Assembly (NCBI RefSeq): GCF_014596565.1
Contig: NZ_NOIN01000002.1
Coordinates: 124,001 to 188,000, forward strand
Direction of reading: 5' to 3'
Length of the DNA: 64,000 nt
DNA from: Pseudomonas sp. PSB18
Lineage (GTDB): Bacteria; Pseudomonadota; Gammaproteobacteria; Pseudomonadales; Pseudomonadaceae
Position numbers and translations under genes: made by a program. The notes beneath the pieces are model-generated. The model had not been told where the DNA came from and ran no database searches. It was given only the letters and a program-made list of their open reading frames with translations. How positions within the stretch are numbered: position 1 is the stretch's first letter; every line of letters begins with the position of its first letter. Shown one piece after another: positions 45,327-55,122 of this stretch.

Positions 45327-45450
45327 GGCGGTAGCCCTGACACTCAGTATCCCTCTCTACCTTGATCCCTCCCCCGCTCAGGCCTACTCTAGAGCCGCTG
45401 CGTCAATGCGCCGCACCTCGTTGCACCGCCACTCCAGACAAGGAGGTTTC

Positions 45451-46893
45451 ATGTTCGACTTCCACCCCCAGCTCAAGCAGCGTTTTGCTGCCTTGCGCAC
45501 GGGCGCTGAATTCTTTTCCCTGCGTTACGTGCGCGAGTCCGGCCAGCACCTGTCGGTGCGCAAGAACATCGCCGAACCGCCCAGCCTGGGCCGTGACGAG
45601 GGAGCGATGCTCACCGTGCGGGTCAACGGTGTCGAAGCCTATGCGGCCACCAATGACCTGTCCCAGGCCGGTCTGCAAGCGGCCCTGGAACGGGCCGAGC
45701 AACAAGCCCGCAGACTCAAGCCCCACGCCCTGCTCGACCTGCGCGAACAGGCGGTTGCCAGCGATCGAGCCGACTATTTCTCGCCGCACTTCGACCAGGC
45801 GTTCCCCTCCCTGAGCGATTGCTATCAATTACTCGGCGACGAATCGGCGGCGGTGCCACAGGACGAGCGCCTGGTGAACTGGCAGGTCAGTATCGGCCTG
45901 ACCCAGGTCGAACAGATCTACCTCAACAGTGCCGGTGCCGAATTGCGCCAAGCCCAACGCTTCGTCTACCCGGCATTGGACGTCACCGCTTTCGACGGTC
46001 ATGACAGCCAGACCCGCACCCTGGGCCGCGAGAACTTCGGCCAGCAAGGTGGCTTCGATGTGATCCGCCGTTGCGGCCTCATCGGTGCCGGGCCGAAAAT
46101 CGCCGATCAGGCCCTGCAATTGCTGATGGCGCCAAACACACCGCAAGGCCCGCGGGACCTGCTGTTGATGCCCGACCAGATGATGCTGCAGATCCACGAG
46201 TCCATCGGCCACCCGCTGGAGCTGGACCGCATCCTGGGGGACGAGCGCAACTACGCCGGCACCAGCTTCGTCAAGACCAGCGACTTCGGCCATTTGCAGT
46301 ACGGCTCCAAGCTGCTGAACGTGACGTTCGACCCGGACATTCCCGAGGAACTGGCGAGCTACAGCCATGACGACGACGGCAGCGCCGCCAGCAAGCAGTT
46401 CCTCATTCGCGAAGGTTTGCTGCTGCGCCCATTGGGCGGTGCGCTGTCACAGTTTCGCGCAGGCCTGGACGGTGTCGCCAACAGCCGCGCCTGCGGTTGG
46501 AACCGCCCTCCCATCGACCGCATGGCGAACCTGAACATCGAGCCGGGCGATCAATCCCTGGAACAGTTGATCCAGGGCATCGAGCACGGCGTGCTGATGC
46601 GCACCAACCGCTCCTGGTCCATCGACGATGCCCGCAACAAATTCCAGTTCGGCTGCGAATGGGGCCAGTTGATCGAGAACGGCGAGCTCAAGGGCGTGGT
46701 GAAGAATCCCAACTACCGCGGCATTTCCGCGCAATTCTGGAAGAGCCTGCGGGCCGTGGGCGATGCCAGTACCTCCCAGGTGCTGGGCACGCCGAACTGT
46801 GGCAAGGGCGAGCCGAACCAGGTCATCCGCGTCGGCCATGCGTCGCCGGCCTGCGTGTTCAGCAAGGTTGATGTGTTTGGGGGGGACGCTTGA
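45451..46893 (+). CDS. TldD-like metalloprotease subunit
   Basis: A 480-residue TldD/PmbA family protein. The HExxxH zinc motif is HESIGH (249-254), in MLQIHESIGHPLELDRILGDER. TldD/TldE pairs are proteases that trim peptides such as microcin precursors and CcdA. A strong AAGGAGG ribosome site precedes the ATG. It overlaps the following TldE-like gene and is one of the divergent pairs of this family, distinct in length from the standard tldD; which substrate it cleaves is unknown. Confidence 0.85.
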   Translation: MFDFHPQLKQRFAALRTGAEFFSLRYVRESGQHLSVRKNIAEPPSLGRDEGAMLTVRVNGVEAYAATNDLSQAGLQAALERAEQQARRLKPHALLDLREQAVASDRADYFSPHFDQAFPSLSDCYQLLGDESAAVPQDERLVNWQVSIGLTQVEQIYLNSAGAELRQAQRFVYPALDVTAFDGHDSQTRTLGRENFGQQGGFDVIRRCGLIGAGPKIADQALQLLMAPNTPQGPRDLLLMPDQMMLQIHESIGHPLELDRILGDERNYAGTSFVKTSDFGHLQYGSKLLNVTFDPDIPEELASYSHDDDGSAASKQFLIREGLLLRPLGGALSQFRAGLDGVANSRACGWNRPPIDRMANLNIEPGDQSLEQLIQGIEHGVLMRTNRSWSIDDARNKFQFGCEWGQLIENGELKGVVKNPNYRGISAQFWKSLRAVGDASTSQVLGTPNCGKGEPNQVIRVGHASPACVFSKVDVFGGDA

Positions 46894-48230
46894 TGAGTAC
46901 TGTCAACAATCAGGCCGGGGCGTTCAAGACACTGGTCGACTGGTTACACGCTGCGTTGCAGGGGACCGAACAATTCACCCTGGGCTACGCCGCGGAATCC
47001 TCGGCCTTCGTGCGCTTCAACCATGGCAAGGTGCGCCAGGCCGGTCAGGTGCAGCAGGCCAATGTGAGCTTCAAGCTGATCAATGACGGGCGCCATGCCG
47101 ATCTGCAGATCACCCTGTCCGGCGAGATCGATACCGACCTGCAACGCTTGAGCGAAGGCCTGCAACAACTGCGCGATACCCTGCCGCTGTTGCCGCGGGA
47201 TCCTTATCTGCTGCTCAACCACAATCACTGGCAGAGCAACAATGTACAGGACCACCCGCTGCCGGAGACCGAACAGGCCGTGGCCGAAATCACCCGGGCC
47301 GCCGAAGGCCTGGACCTGGTGGGGATCTACGCCGCCGGCCCCATCAGCCGCGGTTTCGCCAGTTCTTCGGGGGCGTTTGGCTGGCATCAGGCCAACAGCT
47401 TCAACTTCGACTTCAGCCTGTTCCACGAAAACGGCCAGGCGGTGAAAGCCAGCTACGCCGGCCATGAGTGGAGCAGCGAAGGATTTGCCAAGCGCTTTGC
47501 CCAGGCCCGCGAGCAACTGGCGTTTCTCGGCCGGCCGCTGCGCACACTGCCACCCGGTGAGTATCGCGCCTACCTGGCACCGGCCGCGCTGGAAGAGATC
47601 ATGGGCATGCTCAGTTGGGGCGGGTTCTCGGCCCGGGCGATTGCCAGCAAACAGAGCCCGTTGCAGAAATTCTACGCCGACGAGTCCACCTTCAGCCCCG
47701 CCGTGGGGCTGAGCGAGCAGGTAAGCGGTTCCTTGAGCCCGGCGTTTTCCGATGAAGGTTATCCGCGCGACGACCTGACGCTGATCGCCAAGGGCACGGC
47801 CAACGCCCGGCTGGTCAATTCACGCAGCGCCGCCGAATACGGCCTCACCGCCAACGGCGCGAGCAGCTACGAATACCCCTCGGCGCTGGTCATGCAGGAA
47901 GGCCAGTTGGCGCAGAAAGACATTCTCGAGCGCCTCGGCACCGGTTTGTACATCAGCAACCTCTGGTACCTGAACTACTCGGACCAGCCAGCGGCTCGCA
48001 TGACCGGCATGACCCGCTTTGCCACGTTCTGGGTCGAGAACGGCCAGATCCAGGCACCGGTCAGCACCATGCGCTTCGATGACAGCGTCTACAGCCTGCT
48101 CGGCTCGCAACTCGAAGGCCTGACCCGGGAGCGGGAACTTCTGCTCTCGGCCAGCACCTACAGCCAGCGGGCCACGGCCTCGATGCTGTTGCCGGGGGCG
48201 TTGGTCAAGCGCTTGACGTTGACCCTGTAA
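46893..48230 (+). CDS. TldE/PmbA-like partner protein
   Basis: A 445-residue member of the same family, without the HExxxH motif, as TldE is. Family blocks VGIYAAGPISRGFASSSG and YPSALVMQEGQLAQKD, with a late ISNLWYLNYSDQPAARMTGMTRFATFWVENG. The ATG overlaps the stop codon of the TldD-like gene (TGATG), so the two are cotranslated and should form a heteromer. Confidence 0.85.
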   Translation: MSTVNNQAGAFKTLVDWLHAALQGTEQFTLGYAAESSAFVRFNHGKVRQAGQVQQANVSFKLINDGRHADLQITLSGEIDTDLQRLSEGLQQLRDTLPLLPRDPYLLLNHNHWQSNNVQDHPLPETEQAVAEITRAAEGLDLVGIYAAGPISRGFASSSGAFGWHQANSFNFDFSLFHENGQAVKASYAGHEWSSEGFAKRFAQAREQLAFLGRPLRTLPPGEYRAYLAPAALEEIMGMLSWGGFSARAIASKQSPLQKFYADESTFSPAVGLSEQVSGSLSPAFSDEGYPRDDLTLIAKGTANARLVNSRSAAEYGLTANGASSYEYPSALVMQEGQLAQKDILERLGTGLYISNLWYLNYSDQPAARMTGMTRFATFWVENGQIQAPVSTMRFDDSVYSLLGSQLEGLTRERELLLSASTYSQRATASMLLPGALVKRLTLTL

Positions 48231-48235
48231 AAAGC

Positions 48236-48299
48236 ATCGCGGGCAAGCCTTGCTCCCACAGGTACTACCCAACCCTGTGGGAGCAAGGCTTGCCCGCGA
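48236..48299. repeat. REP pair between the TldE-like and MFS genes
   Basis: Closely spaced inverted copies of ATCGCGGGCAAGCCTTGC; the hairpin is short and tight and may be a terminator. Confidence 0.85.
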
Positions 48300-48340
48300 C
48301 ATAGCCACCACGAATACCCTGAAACCCAGCAAGAGGCCCC

Positions 48341-49768
48341 ATGCCCAACCGTGCACCGCTCGACGCAACCACCGCCCGCTGGCTTCCGTGGGTCGTGGCG
48401 ATCGCTTTCTTCATGCAGTCCCTCGACGGGACGATCCTCAATACCGCCCTGCCCGCCATGGCCAGTGACCTGGCGGAGAACCCGCTGCGCATGCAGGGCG
48501 TGATCATTGCCTACATGCTCACCGTGGCGCTGCTGATCCCGGCCTCGGGCTGGATCGCCGACCGCTTCGGCACAAAGAAGATCTTCTTCGGCGCGATCCT
48601 GTTGTTCAGCTTCGGCTCACTGCTGTGCGCCTTGTCCAGTTCCCTGACGATGCTGGTCGGCGCCCGGATCATCCAGGGTCTGGGCGGCGCACTGATGCTG
48701 CCGGTGGGCAGGCTGGTGGTGCTGCGGGCCTATCCGCGCTCGGAGCTGGTGCGGATCATGGGTTTCATCACCATTCCCGGCCTGCTCGGCCCGTTGATCG
48801 GCCCGACCATGGGCGGCTGGATGGTGCAATACCTGACCTGGCACTGGATCTTCATCATCAACCTGCCGGTGGGGGTGATCGGCTGCTACGCGGTATGGAA
48901 ATTCATTCCCGACCTGCGCGGCAGCGAGCGCACCCGCTTCGATGGCGTGGGCTTCCTGTTGTTCGGCGCGGCGATGGTGCTGATCACCGTCGCCATGGAG
49001 GGCCTCGGCGAACTGCACTTGCCGCACCTGCGAGTGATGTTGCTGCTGTTCGGCGGCATGGCCTGCCTGGCCGCTTATTGGCTGCGGGCCGGACACGTCG
49101 AGAATCCGCTGTTCGCGCCGTCGCTGTTCAAGACCCGGACCTTTGCCGTGGGCATCCTTGGCAATCTGTTCGCCCGTCTGGGCAGCGGTGCCCTGCCCTT
49201 CCTGGTGCCATTACTGCTGCAAGTGGCCCTCGGTTATTCGCCGTCCCAGGCCGGGATGAGCATGCTGCCCCTGGCGGCGGCGGCCATGGTCGCCAAATCC
49301 GTGGCCCGGCCACTGATCGAGCGCCTGGGCTATCGCATCGTCCTGACCGGAAACACCCTGGCCCTGGGCGTGATGCTGGCGAGCATGGGATTGGTCAGCG
49401 AACAGACCCCGTACTGGCTGCTGTTGGCGCAACTGGCAGTGCTGGGGGCGATCAACTCGCTGCAATTCACGGCAATGAACACGGTGACGCTGATCGACCT
49501 GGACGATGCCAGCGCCAGCAGCGGCAACAGCCTGTTGTCCGTGGTGGCGCAACTGTCCCTGAGCCTCGGCGTCGCCTGTGCCGGCGCCCTGCTTGGCGGT
49601 TTCACGGCCCAGGTGGGTAACGATGGGGTCGACACGGTGCTGGGCGCCTTCCAGCTGACGTTCGTGACGGTGGGGGTCATGGCGATGCTGGCGGCGACGA
49701 TTTTCTCCCAGTTGTCGAAGCAGGATGGGCGGCGGCAGAAACGTCACGATGAGCATATCGAGCATTAA
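48341..49768 (+). CDS. DHA2-type MFS drug transporter (MdtD-like)
   Basis: A 475-residue exporter with about 14 membrane segments. Motifs: FMQSLDGTILNTALPAMA (first helix, with the D-x-T-I-[VL]-N-x-A-L-P pattern of DHA2), GWIADRFGTKK (motif A) and GGALMLPVGRLVVLRAYPR. It resembles E. coli MdtD, but without the adjacent MdtABC genes. Substrate unknown. Confidence 0.88.
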   Translation: MPNRAPLDATTARWLPWVVAIAFFMQSLDGTILNTALPAMASDLAENPLRMQGVIIAYMLTVALLIPASGWIADRFGTKKIFFGAILLFSFGSLLCALSSSLTMLVGARIIQGLGGALMLPVGRLVVLRAYPRSELVRIMGFITIPGLLGPLIGPTMGGWMVQYLTWHWIFIINLPVGVIGCYAVWKFIPDLRGSERTRFDGVGFLLFGAAMVLITVAMEGLGELHLPHLRVMLLLFGGMACLAAYWLRAGHVENPLFAPSLFKTRTFAVGILGNLFARLGSGALPFLVPLLLQVALGYSPSQAGMSMLPLAAAAMVAKSVARPLIERLGYRIVLTGNTLALGVMLASMGLVSEQTPYWLLLAQLAVLGAINSLQFTAMNTVTLIDLDDASASSGNSLLSVVAQLSLSLGVACAGALLGGFTAQVGNDGVDTVLGAFQLTFVTVGVMAMLAATIFSQLSKQDGRRQKRHDEHIEH

Positions 49769-49796
49769 CCCAAGCTTGAGTGGCTTCGGTAAGCTT

Positions 49797-49826
49797 TTGT
49801 GGCGAGGGGATTATCCCCTCGCCACA
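49797..49826. repeat. Short palindromic repeat TTGTGGCGAGGGGATTATCCCC..
   Basis: Second copy of the family seen at 36016-36047, between the transporter and the helicase gene. Confidence 0.75.
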
Positions 49827-49942
49827 GGTTAATCACCCGGCCTTCCAAGCGCCCCATGGCTCGCACAGCTCGTCCAGAACTTTCGAAGAAAGTGGCCTGA
49901 GGCTGCTACACTGCGCGACATTTTGTTTTGCAGGCCTGTCCC

Positions 49943-51328
49943 GTGACCACCATTGCCACCGCTTTCAACACTTTGCCGCTGTCCGCCGCCATGCTGGCTA
50001 ACCTCGAATCCCTCGGTTATGCCCAGATGACGCCGATCCAGGCGCAAAGCTTGCCGGTGATCCTCAAGGGCCTGGACCTGATCGCCCAGGCCAAGACCGG
50101 CAGCGGCAAGACCGCGGCGTTCGGTATCGGCCTGCTGAACCCGATCAATCCGCGCTACTTCGGCTGCCAGGCACTGGTCATGTGCCCGACCCGCGAGTTG
50201 GCCGACCAGGTCGCCAAGGAAATCCGCCGCCTGGCCCGTGCCGAGGACAATATCAAGGTCCTGACCCTGTGCGGCGGCGTCTCCTTCGGCCCGCAGATCG
50301 CCTCCCTCGAACACGGCGCCCACATCATTGTCGGCACACCGGGACGCATTCAGCAGCACCTGCGCAAAGGCTCGCTGGTACTCGATGGCCTCAACACACT
50401 GATCCTCGACGAAGCCGACCGCATGCTCGACATGGGCTTCTACGACGCCATCGAAGACATCATCCAGCAGACCCCGGAGCGTCGCCAGACGCTGCTGTTC
50501 TCCGCCACGTACCCGGTGGGCATCAAGCAACTGTCGTCCAAGTTCATGCGTGACCCGCAACAGGTGAAAGCCGAGGCACTGCATTCCGACGCACAGATCG
50601 AGCAGCGTTTCTACGAGATCTCTCCCGAGGAGCGCATGGACGCGGTGGTCAAGGTACTGGCGCACTTCCGCCCGGCCTCTTGCGTGGCGTTCTGCTTCAC
50701 CAAGCAGCAGGTCCAGGAAACCGTCGACCACTTGACGTCCAAAGGCATTTCCGCCGTCGGCCTGCATGGCGACTTGGAACAGCGCGACCGCGACCAGGTG
50801 CTGGCGATGTTCGCCAACCGCAGCACGTCGGTGCTGGTGGCCACCGACGTGGCGGCCCGCGGCCTCGATATCGATGCCCTGGACATGGTGATCAACGTCG
50901 AACTGGCCCGGGACTCGGAAATCCATATCCACCGCGTCGGCCGCACCGGCCGCGCCGGGGAAACCGGTGTTGCCATCAGCCTGGTGGCGCCGTCCGAAGC
51001 CCATCGCGCCCAGGCCATCGAACAATTGCAGAAGGCGCCGCTGAGCTGGGACCAGCTGGACAACCTCAAGCCCCAGGGTGGCGGCCCGCTGCTGCCGGCC
51101 ATGAGCACCCTGTGCATTGCCGCCGGTCGCAAGGACAAGGTTCGCCCCGGCGACATCCTCGGTGCCCTGACCGGCGACGCGGGCATCCCTGGCACCCAGG
51201 TGGGCAAGATCGCGATCTTCGATTTCCAGGCTTACGTCGCGGTGGAACGCGGGATCGCCAAACAGGCCCTCAAGCGCCTGAACGAAGGCAAGATCAAGGG
51301 CCGCTCGTTGCGGGTGCGCATCCTCTGA
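49943..51328 (+). CDS. dbpA: ATP-dependent RNA helicase DbpA
   Basis: A 461-residue DEAD-box helicase acting on 23S rRNA in 50S assembly. Motifs in order: Q motif with GYAQMTPIQAQSLP, Walker A AKTGSGKT, PTRELADQ, LDEADRML, SAT, and RGLDIDALDMVIN with HRVGRTGRAG. The C-terminal ~75 residues (DKVRPGDILGALTGDAGI...GRSLRVRIL) are the DbpA RNA-binding domain. The start is GTG at 49943, giving the opening TTIATAFNTLPLSAAML of the family; a TTG further up is less likely. Confidence 0.95.
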   Translation: MTTIATAFNTLPLSAAMLANLESLGYAQMTPIQAQSLPVILKGLDLIAQAKTGSGKTAAFGIGLLNPINPRYFGCQALVMCPTRELADQVAKEIRRLARAEDNIKVLTLCGGVSFGPQIASLEHGAHIIVGTPGRIQQHLRKGSLVLDGLNTLILDEADRMLDMGFYDAIEDIIQQTPERRQTLLFSATYPVGIKQLSSKFMRDPQQVKAEALHSDAQIEQRFYEISPEERMDAVVKVLAHFRPASCVAFCFTKQQVQETVDHLTSKGISAVGLHGDLEQRDRDQVLAMFANRSTSVLVATDVAARGLDIDALDMVINVELARDSEIHIHRVGRTGRAGETGVAISLVAPSEAHRAQAIEQLQKAPLSWDQLDNLKPQGGGPLLPAMSTLCIAAGRKDKVRPGDILGALTGDAGIPGTQVGKIAIFDFQAYVAVERGIAKQALKRLNEGKIKGRSLRVRIL

Positions 51329-51332
51329 GGAT

Positions 51333-51446
51333 GATCGTTCCCACGCTCTGCGTGGGAATGCCCCCCGGGACGCTCCGCGTCCCTTGCTGTCAAGCGTGAC
51401 GCTGAGCGTCACAGGATGCATGCCCACGCAGAGCGCGGGCACGATC
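51333..51446. repeat. REP elements of the GTTCCCACGC family
   Basis: GATCGTTCCCACGCTCTGCG and an inverted degenerate copy ending GCACGATC at 51446 flank a GTGACGCTGAGCGTCAC palindrome. Same family as the RAYT array. Confidence 0.85.
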
Positions 51447-51471
51447 GTGAGAAAGCTGAGAGGACACCGTT

Positions 51472-52650
51472 TTGCGCTCTACCGAAGTCGTGATCATTGG
51501 CGCTGGCGCCGCAGGGTTGATGTGCGCGCTGACCGCCGCGGGGCGCGGGCGGCAGGTGATGTTGCTGGACCATGCCAACAAGGCCGGCAAGAAAATCCTC
51601 ATGTCCGGCGGTGGGCGCTGCAACTTCACCAATATGTATACCGAGCCGGGCAACTTCCTTTCGCAGAACCCGCACTTCTGCAAATCGGCCCTGGCCCGCT
51701 ACACCCAGTGGGATTTCATCGCATTGGTGGCCAAGCACGGCGTGCCGTATCACGAGAAGAAACTCGGCCAGTTGTTCTGCGATAACAAATCCAGCGACAT
51801 TCTCGGCGTGCTCTTGGACGAGTGCGAACAGGTCGGGGTCAACCTGCACCTGGACACCTCGATCGAACACATCGAGAAAACCGACGGCGGCTATCTGCTG
51901 CAGACCACCCTCGGCGCCATCGCCTGCCAGTCCCTGGTGATCGCCACCGGCGGACTGTCGATCCCGACCCTGGGTGCGACCGGTTTCGGCTACCAGGTCG
52001 CCAGGCAGTTCGGCCATCAGTTGTTGCCAACCCGCGCCGGCCTGGTGCCGTTCACCATTACCGATCAGCTCAAGGCCTTGTGCACCGAACTCTCGGGCAC
52101 ATCGGTCGATTGCCTGGTGAGCTGCAACGACCAGAGCTTTCGCGAAAACATCCTGTTCACCCACCGCGGCCTCAGTGGCCCGGCCATCCTGCAGATCTCG
52201 TCATTCTGGGAACCGGGGGATACGGTGCAGATCAATCTGCTACCGGACCACGACGTGCCCCAATGGCTGCAACAGCAACAGGCCGAGCGCCCCAACAGCG
52301 AGCTGAAAACCCTCTTGGGCGAGTTGTTCACCAAGAAAATGGCCAACCTGCTGGCGGATACCTGGTTCATCTCCAAACCCATGAAGCAGTACACCCACGC
52401 GGAACTGGCGGACATTGCCGAGAAACTGGCGAGTTGGAACGTCATCCCGGCCGGCACCGAAGGCTATCGCACCGCCGAGGTCACCCTGGGTGGTGTCGAC
52501 ACACGGGAAGTCTCGTCCAAGACCATGGAGTCGCTGAAAAGCCCCGGGCTGTATTTCATCGGCGAAGTGCTGGACGTCACCGGCCACCTGGGCGGGTTCA
52601 ACTTCCAGTGGGCCTGGGCTTCGGGTTATGCGGCCGCACAATACGTCTGA
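51472..52650 (+). CDS. BaiN/RdsA-type NAD(P)/FAD-dependent oxidoreductase (YhiN family)
   Basis: A 392-residue flavoprotein. FAD motif EVVIIGAGAAGLMCALTAA (about 5-23), the family block GKKILMSGGGRCNFTN and the C-terminal TGHLGGFNFQWAWASGYAAAQ are hallmarks of the YhiN family. The first codon is TTG at 51472, behind GAGAGGA at a nine-base spacing; the family opening MRSTEVVIIG supports this unusual start. Physiological substrate is unknown. Confidence 0.88.
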   Translation: MRSTEVVIIGAGAAGLMCALTAAGRGRQVMLLDHANKAGKKILMSGGGRCNFTNMYTEPGNFLSQNPHFCKSALARYTQWDFIALVAKHGVPYHEKKLGQLFCDNKSSDILGVLLDECEQVGVNLHLDTSIEHIEKTDGGYLLQTTLGAIACQSLVIATGGLSIPTLGATGFGYQVARQFGHQLLPTRAGLVPFTITDQLKALCTELSGTSVDCLVSCNDQSFRENILFTHRGLSGPAILQISSFWEPGDTVQINLLPDHDVPQWLQQQQAERPNSELKTLLGELFTKKMANLLADTWFISKPMKQYTHAELADIAEKLASWNVIPAGTEGYRTAEVTLGGVDTREVSSKTMESLKSPGLYFIGEVLDVTGHLGGFNFQWAWASGYAAAQYV

Positions 52651-52673
52651 CTACTTGTAAACATGTGGCACCT

Positions 52674-52762
52674 TGTGGGAGCGAGCCTGCCCCCGATAGC
52701 TGTGGTTCAGTTGGTAATGAATTGACTGACACGCCGCCATCGCGAGCAGGCTCGCTCCCACA
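52674..52762. repeat. REP pair after the YhiN-type gene
   Basis: Inverted TGTGGGAGCGAGCC copies; the left copy is slightly degenerate (GCCCCCGAT). Confidence 0.85.
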
Positions 52763-52876
52763 GGGTTAAGTGTCGGACGACGGAACACTTTTTGCTGTCA
52801 GAAGTGATCGCCGCCATTGCGTCGGCGTCATTACTGCCTCAATTTAGTGTCATCGCCCGTCAGGCCCTTGCATTTC

Positions 52877-55060
52877 ATGTCATCGACCTCGTTTCGTCAG
52901 TCTCTGCGTCGCCTTTGGGCGTTGGATAAGTTCAGTTATAGCGTGCGGGTGTTCATCGCCCTGACCGGCAGCATGGCGCTGTGCTGGTACCTGGATGAGA
53001 TGACCCTGTTGATTCCCTTGTTCCTGGGCATCATCGCCAGCGCCCTGGCCGAGACCGACGACAACTGGCAGGGCCGCCTCAACGCGCTCGCCGTGACCCT
53101 GGTCTGCTTCACCGTCGCGGCGCTGTCGGTGGAGCTGCTGTTTCCCTACCCCATCCTGTTCATCGTCGCCCTCGCCCTGGCGAGTTTCGGCCTGACCATG
53201 CTCGGGGCCTTGGGCGAGCGCTATGGCGCGATTGCCTCGGCCACCTTGATCCTGTCGGTCTATACCGTGATCGGCGTGGACCAGCGCGGTGGCGCGGTCA
53301 CCGATTTCTGGCACGAACCCTTGCTGCTGGTGGCCGGCGCCGCGTGGTACGGCATGCTCTCGGTGCTGTGGCATGTCTTGTTTTCCAATCAGCCGGTGCA
53401 ACAGAGCCTGGCGCGATTGTTCCGCGAGCTGGGGCGCTACCTGAAACTCAAGTCGTCGCTGCTCGAACCGGTCCGTCAACTGGATATCGAAGCCCGACGC
53501 CTGGAACTGGCCCAACAGAATGGCCGCGTAGTGGCGGCCCTCAACGCGGCCAAGGAAATCATCCTGCACCGCGTCGGCAACGGCCGGCCGGGCTCGAAGG
53601 TCAGCCGTTACCTGAAGCTGTACTTTCTCGCCCAGGACATCCATGAGCGTGCCAGCTCCTCCCACTATCCCTACAACGCCCTGGCCGAGGCGTTCTTTCA
53701 CAGCGACGTGCTGTTCCGCTGCCAGCGCCTGCTGCGCCAGCAAGGCAAGGCCTGCCAGGCGCTGGCCGAGTCGATCCAGATGCGTCAGCCGTTCGTCTAC
53801 GATGATCGCTTCGCCGAGGCCTCGAACGACCTGCACGCGTCTCTGGAGCACCTGCGCATCCAGAGCAATCCGGCCTGGCGTGGCCTGCTGCGTTCGTTGC
53901 GGGCCTTGTCGGCGAACCTCGGTACGCTTGACCGCTTGCTCAGCGACGCCAGCAACCCTGACGCCCTGGCCGACGCCACTGACAGCAGCCTGCTGGACCG
54001 CTCGCCGCGCAACCTCAAGGATGTCTGGCTACGCCTGCGCACGCAGCTCACGCCGACCTCGCTGCTGTTCCGTCATGCCCTGCGCCTGCCCCTGGCGCTG
54101 AGCGTTGGCTACGCGATGGTGCACTGGATTCACCCGTCCCAGGGTTACTGGATCGTCCTCACCACGCTGTTCGTCTGCCAGCCCAACTATGGCGCCACCC
54201 GACGCAAACTCGGCCAGCGAATCATCGGCACCGCCATTGGCCTGACCGTGGCCTGGGCGCTGTTCGACCTGTTCCCCAACCCTCTGGTGCAGTCATGCTT
54301 CGCCATCGCCGCCGGGGTGGTGTTCTTCACCAATCGCACGACCCGCTACACCCTGGCGACGGCCGCGATCACCATCATGGTGCTGTTCTGCTTCAACCAG
54401 GTCGGCGACGGCTACGGGCTGTTGCTGCCACGGCTGTTCGATACCCTGCTCGGCAGCCTGATCGCCGGCCTGGCGGTGTTCCTCTTCCTGCCGGACTGGC
54501 AGGGCCGCCGACTGAACAAGGTCCTGGCCAACACACTGACCTGCAACAGCATCTACCTGCGCCAGATCATGCAGCAATACGCCGCCGGCAAGAGTGACGA
54601 CCTGGCCTATCGCCTGGCCCGACGCAACGCCCACAACGCCGACGCTGCGTTGTCCACGACGCTGGCGAACATGCTGATGGAGCCGGGGCACTTCCGTAAG
54701 GAAGCCGACGTCGGGTTCCGCTTCCTGGTGCTGTCCCACACCTTGCTCAGCTACCTGTCGGGCCTGGGCGCCCACCGGGGAACCGAACTGCCGACGGATG
54801 TGCGCGAGCAATTGATAGACGGCGCGGGGGTGAAGCTGGCCTCCAGCATCGACGAAATCGCCCAGGGCCTGGCAACGAAAACGTCGATCATGATCCAGAG
54901 TGACGAGGAAGAGGCCCTGGCCAACGAACTTGAGCAGATGCCTGACGAAATCGATGAGGGCCAGCGACTGGTGCAGACGCAGTTAGCGTTGATCTGCCGT
55001 CAGCTCGGACCGTTGCGGACCCTGGCGGCGCATCTCATCAAGGATACTAGCGAAGCCTGA
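52877..55060 (+). CDS. FUSC/YccS family inner-membrane protein
   Basis: A 727-residue YccS-type protein. Two membrane bundles of about five helices each (near residues 20-170 and 395-550) are separated and followed by large soluble domains. The start MSSTSFRQSLRRLWALDKFSYSVRVFIALTGSMALCWYL and the second bundle HPSQGYWIVLTTLFVCQPNYGATRRKLGQRIIGT are typical. Its relatives are fusaric-acid-resistance or aromatic-acid efflux components; no periplasmic partner genes lie beside it. Confidence 0.88.
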   Translation: MSSTSFRQSLRRLWALDKFSYSVRVFIALTGSMALCWYLDEMTLLIPLFLGIIASALAETDDNWQGRLNALAVTLVCFTVAALSVELLFPYPILFIVALALASFGLTMLGALGERYGAIASATLILSVYTVIGVDQRGGAVTDFWHEPLLLVAGAAWYGMLSVLWHVLFSNQPVQQSLARLFRELGRYLKLKSSLLEPVRQLDIEARRLELAQQNGRVVAALNAAKEIILHRVGNGRPGSKVSRYLKLYFLAQDIHERASSSHYPYNALAEAFFHSDVLFRCQRLLRQQGKACQALAESIQMRQPFVYDDRFAEASNDLHASLEHLRIQSNPAWRGLLRSLRALSANLGTLDRLLSDASNPDALADATDSSLLDRSPRNLKDVWLRLRTQLTPTSLLFRHALRLPLALSVGYAMVHWIHPSQGYWIVLTTLFVCQPNYGATRRKLGQRIIGTAIGLTVAWALFDLFPNPLVQSCFAIAAGVVFFTNRTTRYTLATAAITIMVLFCFNQVGDGYGLLLPRLFDTLLGSLIAGLAVFLFLPDWQGRRLNKVLANTLTCNSIYLRQIMQQYAAGKSDDLAYRLARRNAHNADAALSTTLANMLMEPGHFRKEADVGFRFLVLSHTLLSYLSGLGAHRGTELPTDVREQLIDGAGVKLASSIDEIAQGLATKTSIMIQSDEEEALANELEQMPDEIDEGQRLVQTQLALICRQLGPLRTLAAHLIKDTSEA

Positions 55061-55122
55061 GGGATGGGGTGTTCAATCCGGCCCCATCGCGATGGGGCCA
55101 GCAAGGGCAGCGCAAACCCTGC

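Noticed and set aside
52817..52876. A longer N-terminus for the FUSC protein
   Set aside because: The extra 20 residues have no ribosome site or family support; MSSTSFRQ is the better start.
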